A stretch of DNA of 26,000 bases from assembly GCA_964578975.1 (NCBI GenBank), contig CAZOFA010000026.1:1-26000 (forward strand), written 5' to 3'. The notes below the pieces were generated by a model. It had not been told where the DNA came from, ran no database searches, and was given only the letters and a program-made list of their open reading frames with translations. Below, piece after piece: positions 22,600 through 26,000 of the stretch (its first letter is position 1; every line of letters starts with the position of its first letter). Position numbers and translations under genes: made by a program. Origin of the DNA: CAYRUP01 sp964578975 (GTDB taxonomy: Bacteria; Pseudomonadota; Gammaproteobacteria; DSM-16500).

Positions 22600-22740
22600 C
22601 GTTCACGGACGAATTTTTTAGGAATCGCTTTTAGGAGCGGTGCTTATCAAAAGGATAATCTGCCAAGGATTTGGTAGATGGGCAGGATGCCCGGGGTAGG
22701 TAATGGAGGGGTAATCGCAAGATTACCCCTTTCTTTTTCT
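22600..22740 (+). ncRNA. Candidate CsrA/RsmA-binding small RNA (CsrB/RsmY/RsmZ-like)
   Basis: The 141-base transcript would run from an extended -10 promoter to an intrinsic terminator. It contains seven GGA motifs (22607, 22621, 22634, 22653, 22667, 22685, 22705), five of them AGGA. Four lie in or at the loop of simple hairpins: CGCT-TTTAGG-AGCG (22626-22639), TTATC-AAAAG-GATAA (22644-22658), CTGCCAA-GGAT-TTGGTAG (22660-22677) and GGGCA-GGA-TGCCC (22680-22692). GGA in hairpin loops is the recognition element of CsrA/RsmA, and this density is the signature of sequestering RNAs such as CsrB, RsmY and RsmZ. Such RNAs titrate CsrA and release its target mRNAs, controlling virulence and life-cycle switching in Legionella. 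The 5' end is inferred. The 3' end abuts the convergent psd stop codon. Confidence 0.7.
22707..22740 (+). terminator. Intrinsic terminator of the small RNA
   Basis: A perfect 10-bp stem, AGGGGTAATC and GATTACCCCT (22707-22716, 22721-22730), with a GCAA tetraloop, is followed by TTCTTTTTCT. The T-tract is on the plus strand only, so the terminator serves a plus-strand transcript that has no ORF of its own. Confidence 0.85.
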
Positions 22741-23578
22741 AATTCAAATTTCCCATTTCCATTCCGAATTTTATCTGCGAATTTGGTTGAAACGTTGGCT
22801 GCCATGACATTTGATTTCGACCAAACAACACAACGACTGTCGATCCCATTTTAAAAAAACCGAGTTCATCTCCACGTGTCAGCTCAATCTGATTGGAATA
22901 AGCGATTCTTGAGATTTTTCGAGTCGCTCGCTGCATCGGCCAGACCGTTTGTATATTACCAACTAACATCGCACCCACCAGAATCACCGCCATCGTCCCA
23001 GCGGACGTATCAAATAAACAAACCAAGCGCTCATTACGCGTAAATAAATTAGGAACATTTGCCACGGTTTCCGGATTCACCGAAAACAAATCACCCGGAA
23101 TGTAAATTGTTTCACGCAATTTTCCCGCTAAAGGAATATGCACACGATGATAATCTTTCGGCGCAAGATACATCGTGACAAAATTTCCATCGATAAATTC
23201 ACGCGCAAGATCACTAAAACCACCCAGTAATGCAGTCAGGCTATAATCAATACCTTTCGCTTGAAACAATGTATCGTTATTAATGGCGCCCACTTGACTC
23301 ACGATACCATCCACTGGACACGCGATTTGTTTATCGCCCTGCACAATTGGGCGCGCTTCTGGTTTCAAATGACGGGTAAAAAAACTATTAAAATTGGGAT
23401 AATCTTCAAGATTGGTCGATAACACTTCTTCCATATTCACATGATATTTTCTGATGAGACGTTTGATCGCCCAGTTTTTAAACCACTTCCAGCGACACTC
23501 AGCCAACCAGCCAGTGAAATAAGTTAACAGATGTTGTGGATACAAGTATTGCAGCCATACGCTTGATAATTTTACCAT
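22739..23578 (-). CDS. psd: Phosphatidylserine decarboxylase proenzyme
   Basis: Psd converts phosphatidylserine to phosphatidylethanolamine at the inner membrane. The 279-residue proenzyme has CPVDG with Asp90, DYHRVHIP with His144, and MGST (244-247) as the self-cleavage site, where Ser246 becomes the pyruvoyl group; E. coli has LGST at this place. This Asp-His-Ser set is the autoprocessing triad. The N-terminal PQHLLTYFTGWLAECRWKWFKNWAI is the membrane-associated region of the family. The ribosome-binding site is weak. The gene is 58 bp downstream of the SURF1 gene on the same strand. Its stop codon meets the terminator of the convergent small RNA, so the two transcripts could overlap. Confidence 0.96.
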   Translation of the reverse strand: MVKLSSVWLQYLYPQHLLTYFTGWLAECRWKWFKNWAIKRLIRKYHVNMEEVLSTNLEDYPNFNSFFTRHLKPEARPIVQGDKQIACPVDGIVSQVGAINNDTLFQAKGIDYSLTALLGGFSDLAREFIDGNFVTMYLAPKDYHRVHIPLAGKLRETIYIPGDLFSVNPETVANVPNLFTRNERLVCLFDTSAGTMAVILVGAMLVGNIQTVWPMQRATRKISRIAYSNQIELTRGDELGFFKMGSTVVVLFGRNQMSWQPTFQPNSQIKFGMEMGNLN

Positions 23579-23636
23579 ATGAAATTTATTCGCCCACCAA
23601 AAAAGTGTCGATTATAAAGCTAAATTTAAAGCCTGG

Positions 23637-24380
23637 CTATGCAATGCGATGAATGTTGATGAATAAAAAAATCACGATCGCGAGAAAAGCTAATATAAAC
23701 CATTGTCGCGCCAGTGCGATGTCTTTATTGGGCGCAAAATTATTCGTGAGCCAAGCCCACTCCCGCGTAAAGCCATACGGGCTACTGGGGCCTAACAAAA
23801 TAAGATAAGGATACAAGTCCGTCTTGAGCACATTGGATAATTTGGCGATATTAGCGCGCTTAGCATAAAGCGGCCAAGTCACATTGTTTTCATTAAAATC
23901 CGCGCCAATCATGTAATGATCCAAAGGCTTGAATAAAATACCCGTGATTGAAACGGTGTCTGTGACGGGCTGAATTGCAGGCGGGGTGTTTGCATTCGTC
24001 AGTGGAATCCATCCGCGGTTCACTAAAATTTCGGTGGAGGAATCAGTGGTTTTAAACGGCGTTAGAACTTCATAACCACGTGTTCCTTTGAAATATCGGT
24101 TCGTCAATAAAATCGAGTGATCATTATCAAATGTCCCTTGCAGTTGAATCGGGTAAAAACGCAAGTCAGCCGTTTGATCCAATGCATTCTGGTTAACCGG
24201 GTCGAGCGCCAATCGGCTATTAATTAATTGGATAGTACTCATATTCGATTTTGCTTGCTGTAATTGCCAAAAGCCCAAACCAAGTAGCAATGCAATAATT
24301 AAAATTGAAATGAGGGTATATTTAGGCGTGAAAAAATAACGTTTTCCGAATACACTAAAAGCCAAAGTGAATTGAGACAT
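23637..24380 (-). CDS. SURF1 family protein (cytochrome oxidase assembly)
   Basis: The 247-residue inner-membrane protein has the SURF1 layout: an N-terminal transmembrane helix (about 22-41) ending GFWQLQQAK, a periplasmic domain with GYEVLTPF and VNRGWIPL, YGFTREWAWLTNN, and a second transmembrane helix at the C-terminus (about 226-245). SURF1 helps assemble heme-copper oxidases, including delivery or insertion of heme a in subunit I. No oxidase subunit genes are in the window. A promoter for this gene lies just upstream, and psd may be transcribed with it. Confidence 0.88.
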   Translation of the reverse strand: MSQFTLAFSVFGKRYFFTPKYTLISILIIALLLGLGFWQLQQAKSNMSTIQLINSRLALDPVNQNALDQTADLRFYPIQLQGTFDNDHSILLTNRYFKGTRGYEVLTPFKTTDSSTEILVNRGWIPLTNANTPPAIQPVTDTVSITGILFKPLDHYMIGADFNENNVTWPLYAKRANIAKLSNVLKTDLYPYLILLGPSSPYGFTREWAWLTNNFAPNKDIALARQWFILAFLAIVIFLFINIHRIA

Positions 24381-24410
24381 CCAATGTCGTCCAAAAGTTG
24401 AAGATAGTTA

Positions 24411-24440
24411 ATTCTATGAGGGTTTGACAGGTTAGTCAAA
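24411..24440 (-). promoter_or_regulatory. Promoter of the SURF1 gene with overlapping palindrome
   Basis: On the minus strand TTGACT (24434-24439) and TAGAAT (24411-24416) are separated by an ideal 17 bp. The perfect palindrome TTTGAC-AGGTTA-GTCAAA (24423-24440) overlaps the -35 and could be a repressor or activator site in this divergent region. Confidence 0.55.
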
Positions 24441-24472
24441 TAGAAGGACTCAAGCCAAATGGTGTTTGATAC

Positions 24473-25015
24473 ATGAGAAATAAATTGCAAAAAAACATTA
24501 AACATTATTTTCGCAAATTGAATCAACTGCAACAATGCATATTGATTTGTTATATTCAGCGCGATTATTTGGAGCAACGCGATCGATATGAAGCAAAAAT
24601 TCATTCGGTACGCAAAAAATTATTTGATGTGATGAAAAAAATTCGTCGGTGCATCGAAAATCAATCGTATCTTTTAAATCTACTCGAAGATCTTTATGAA
24701 ATTATTTTTTCGTTAAATACATTAAAACTTCATGTGGATGATTTTTCCACGTTTGAAGTCGCAAAAAATGAATTTAAATTATTGTCGCAAGAAATTGAAA
24801 AAATTTTTGCAACCAATTTTTTTAAAACCAATGGTAGTATCAAGCTCGACGAGTTCACCGCTGTGATTGAGAGTTTCGAAGAATTGTATCGCAGTACATT
24901 GCAAATTGTTTCGCAAGAGCCGATGGTTTTTTTATTTTTCATCCAAGATCTTTTGGCGTTGCGCGATGTGTTGCAAAATTTGTTTCAGGAATTAACGCGT
25001 CATGAAGCTATTTAA
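24473..25015 (+). CDS. Cytosolic helical protein, possible FUSC-type soluble half
   Basis: The 180-residue product is helical and charged, with no membrane segment. The N-terminal half (HYFRKLNQLQQCILICYIQRD) and the C-terminal LFFIQDLLALRDVLQNLFQEL resemble cytoplasmic domains of FUSC/aromatic-acid-exporter-like membrane proteins. The same ending style (YYFKDLRKLLLKL) occurs in the next gene, which it overlaps by 14 bp, implying translational coupling and a joint function. The ribosome-binding site before the ATG at 24473 is poor. The assignment rests mainly on the neighbour. It may be a detached or duplicated soluble domain, or a dedicated partner subunit. Confidence 0.6.
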   Translation: MRNKLQKNIKHYFRKLNQLQQCILICYIQRDYLEQRDRYEAKIHSVRKKLFDVMKKIRRCIENQSYLLNLLEDLYEIIFSLNTLKLHVDDFSTFEVAKNEFKLLSQEIEKIFATNFFKTNGSIKLDEFTAVIESFEELYRSTLQIVSQEPMVFLFFIQDLLALRDVLQNLFQELTRHEAI

Positions 25016-25868
25016 CAATAATAAATTTCGTTATGGATTAAGCCTGTGTTGCGCGTTTTTTTGTGCGCTGCTGGCTAATCACTATTATGCCATGACGACA
25101 GGATTTTTGCTCCCGATAACCACAGTTTATGTGATGCAAACCCAAATTGGGAATGCATTTCTGCAAGGAATAAAACGATTTATTTTGGTGGCTGTTTTAG
25201 TGTTGATTGCATCCATGTGTGTTTTTTCCATGAGATTTTTTTATTGGGCGATGCACGATGTTTTGCTCGGTGCGCTAATTGGAATCGTTGCTAACGTGAT
25301 CATTTTTCCACGTCGTGCGGATATTGAATTTCGTCAGACGGTGTTGCCGCTCGCGCTCTGCTATAAAGCGTATTTCAGAGACACAATTGAGTTATTATTT
25401 GATAATAATCGCAATACGGGGAATGCGAATATGGAAAGACATTTTCAGTCATTGCCGGAGTGGGTTTATGAGTTGGGTTTTGATAGTGGTTTGCAAAAAG
25501 GGTACCGATTTTTTTTGATGAAGTTTGAGCAAATCGGCGAGGTGTTATTCGCGCTGCATCATCTTGCGCGTTATGAATATGATCAGGAGTTGTTGGATGA
25601 TTTGCAGTTGCCACTCATGACATGTAAAGAAAGTATTGATGAGTATTTGTCAGCGATTATCAGTGTGCTGCAATTGAAAAAATTAACGAATACAAAAAAT
25701 AATTTAGAAAAAGATATCGATGAACTTGAGAAAAAATTTCATCTATTGGTGCCGTTAAGTTTAGAGTTGCTGGATATGAAACGTGATTATGTTTGTCTGG
25801 CGCAGTTGATTTATTATTTTAAGGATTTGCGGAAGCTGTTGCTTAAGTTGGGCGAGACGTTGCGTTAA
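25002..25868 (+). CDS. FUSC-like membrane protein
   Basis: In this 288-residue product, the N-terminal 100 residues contain four hydrophobic helices (about 11-28, 30-48, 59-78 and 86-103). The core YAMTTGFLLPITTVYVMQTQIGNAFLQGIKR resembles the signature of FUSC/aromatic acid exporter families ('W..lT...V.Q...G.t..k...R'), and LLGALIGIVANVIIFP follows. Residues 110-288 are cytoplasmic and helical (coiled-coil potential near 230-250). Typical FUSC proteins have two membrane blocks; this one has one, about half size. Transport of weak acids is a family-level guess only. It overlaps the preceding gene, ends just before a dispersed repeat, and no further gene is seen. Confidence 0.65.
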   Translation: MKLFNNNKFRYGLSLCCAFFCALLANHYYAMTTGFLLPITTVYVMQTQIGNAFLQGIKRFILVAVLVLIASMCVFSMRFFYWAMHDVLLGALIGIVANVIIFPRRADIEFRQTVLPLALCYKAYFRDTIELLFDNNRNTGNANMERHFQSLPEWVYELGFDSGLQKGYRFFLMKFEQIGEVLFALHHLARYEYDQELLDDLQLPLMTCKESIDEYLSAIISVLQLKKLTNTKNNLEKDIDELEKKFHLLVPLSLELLDMKRDYVCLAQLIYYFKDLRKLLLKLGETLR

Positions 25869-25871
25869 ACT

Positions 25872-25931
25872 CGTCATTGCGAGCGTAGCGAAGCAATCCA
25901 GGTTTTAGTGACCTAGAAACAAAACTGGATT
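25872..25931. repeat. Dispersed palindromic repeat ('GTCATTGCGAGCG' type)
   Basis: CGTCATTGCGAGCGTAGCG and GAAGCAATCCAGG form the left arm of a repeat type common in bacterial intergenic DNA. AATCCAGGTTTT (25895-25906) pairs with AAAACTGGATT (25921-25931). The expected rest of the right arm does not follow; sequence quality seems to collapse instead. Confidence 0.75.
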
Positions 25932-25933
25932 TG

Positions 25934-26000
25934 GTTGGGAAGGGCGGCATGGCCCGGAGGGTGGGGCGCGCGAAGTGGGGGAGGGGGACGCGGGGGAAGG
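25934..26000. other. Anomalous G-rich contig-edge sequence
   Basis: A run of G-rich, low-complexity sequence starts directly inside the right arm of a dispersed repeat. It has no coding signal and its composition is unlike the rest of the window. It is probably an assembly or base-calling artefact at a repeat-bounded contig end. Confidence 0.55.

Noticed and set aside
24423..24446. TTGACA at 24424 as a plus-strand -35 for the 24473 gene
   Set aside because: No -10-like hexamer lies 16-18 bp downstream; the same site makes a good minus-strand promoter instead.
1..26000. CRISPR arrays, tRNA or rRNA genes, insertion sequences with transposase
   Set aside because: No regularly spaced repeats, no tRNA-like cloverleaf and no transposase or integrase coding sequence were seen on either strand by eye.

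Overview
The window looks like chromosomal DNA of an AT-rich gammaproteobacterium. The core genes (atpIBEFHAGDC, parB, glmUS, thpR, psd, a SURF1-type gene) resemble gammaproteobacterial forms. Several accessory proteins look eukaryote-facing: a PP2C-like phosphatase ending in a Ras-like CaaX tail, a HAD protein with an SH2-like domain, and helix-rich proteins of no recognised family. Together with a CsrB/RsmZ-like RNA, this points to a host-associated Legionellales/Coxiellaceae-type bacterium. The genus cannot be fixed from sequence alone. Both extreme ends (about 1-110 and 25934-26000) are G/C-homopolymer-rich and unlike the rest, so they are probably poor contig-edge sequence.

Layout. 188-631: a baeRF/host-attachment family gene, convergent with an alpha/beta hydrolase (758-1405) across a large inverted repeat. 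1427-4868, minus strand: two effector-like genes, the PP2C-like phosphatase and the HAD+SH2-like protein. 4896-10131, minus strand: a tight run transcribed thpR, HD phosphohydrolase, glmU, glmS, with the HAD/SH2-like gene only 27 bp behind glmS. 10210-11067: parB on the plus strand, with no parA beside it. 11067-11908: a RelE/HigB-type toxin and XRE antitoxin cassette, flanked by a perfect 61-bp duplication of the parB 3' end. 12195-18979: the complete F-type ATP synthase operon behind a good sigma70-type promoter, followed by a leucine-dehydrogenase-like gene (19034-20113). 20219-20940, minus strand: a cupin and HxlR-regulator pair. 21052-22361: a tiny basic/acidic ORF and a helical hypothetical protein. 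22600-22740: a probable CsrA-sequestering small RNA. 22739-24380, minus strand: psd and SURF1. 24473-25868: an overlapping pair related to FUSC membrane proteins.

How the genes fit together. The core metabolic, cell-wall and energy genes are ordinary. The most interesting content is (i) the small RNA, with seven GGA motifs, four of them in or at the loops of simple hairpins, (ii) the phosphatase whose PP2C motifs are out of canonical order and whose C-terminus is shaped for host lipidation, (iii) the HAD protein with a candidate phosphotyrosine-reading SH2 fold, and (iv) the toxin-antitoxin insertion that regenerated the end of parB. If the RNA is a CsrA antagonist, it and the effector-like genes would fit the Csr-controlled switch between replicative and transmissive states known from Legionella and Coxiella. 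That link is inference.
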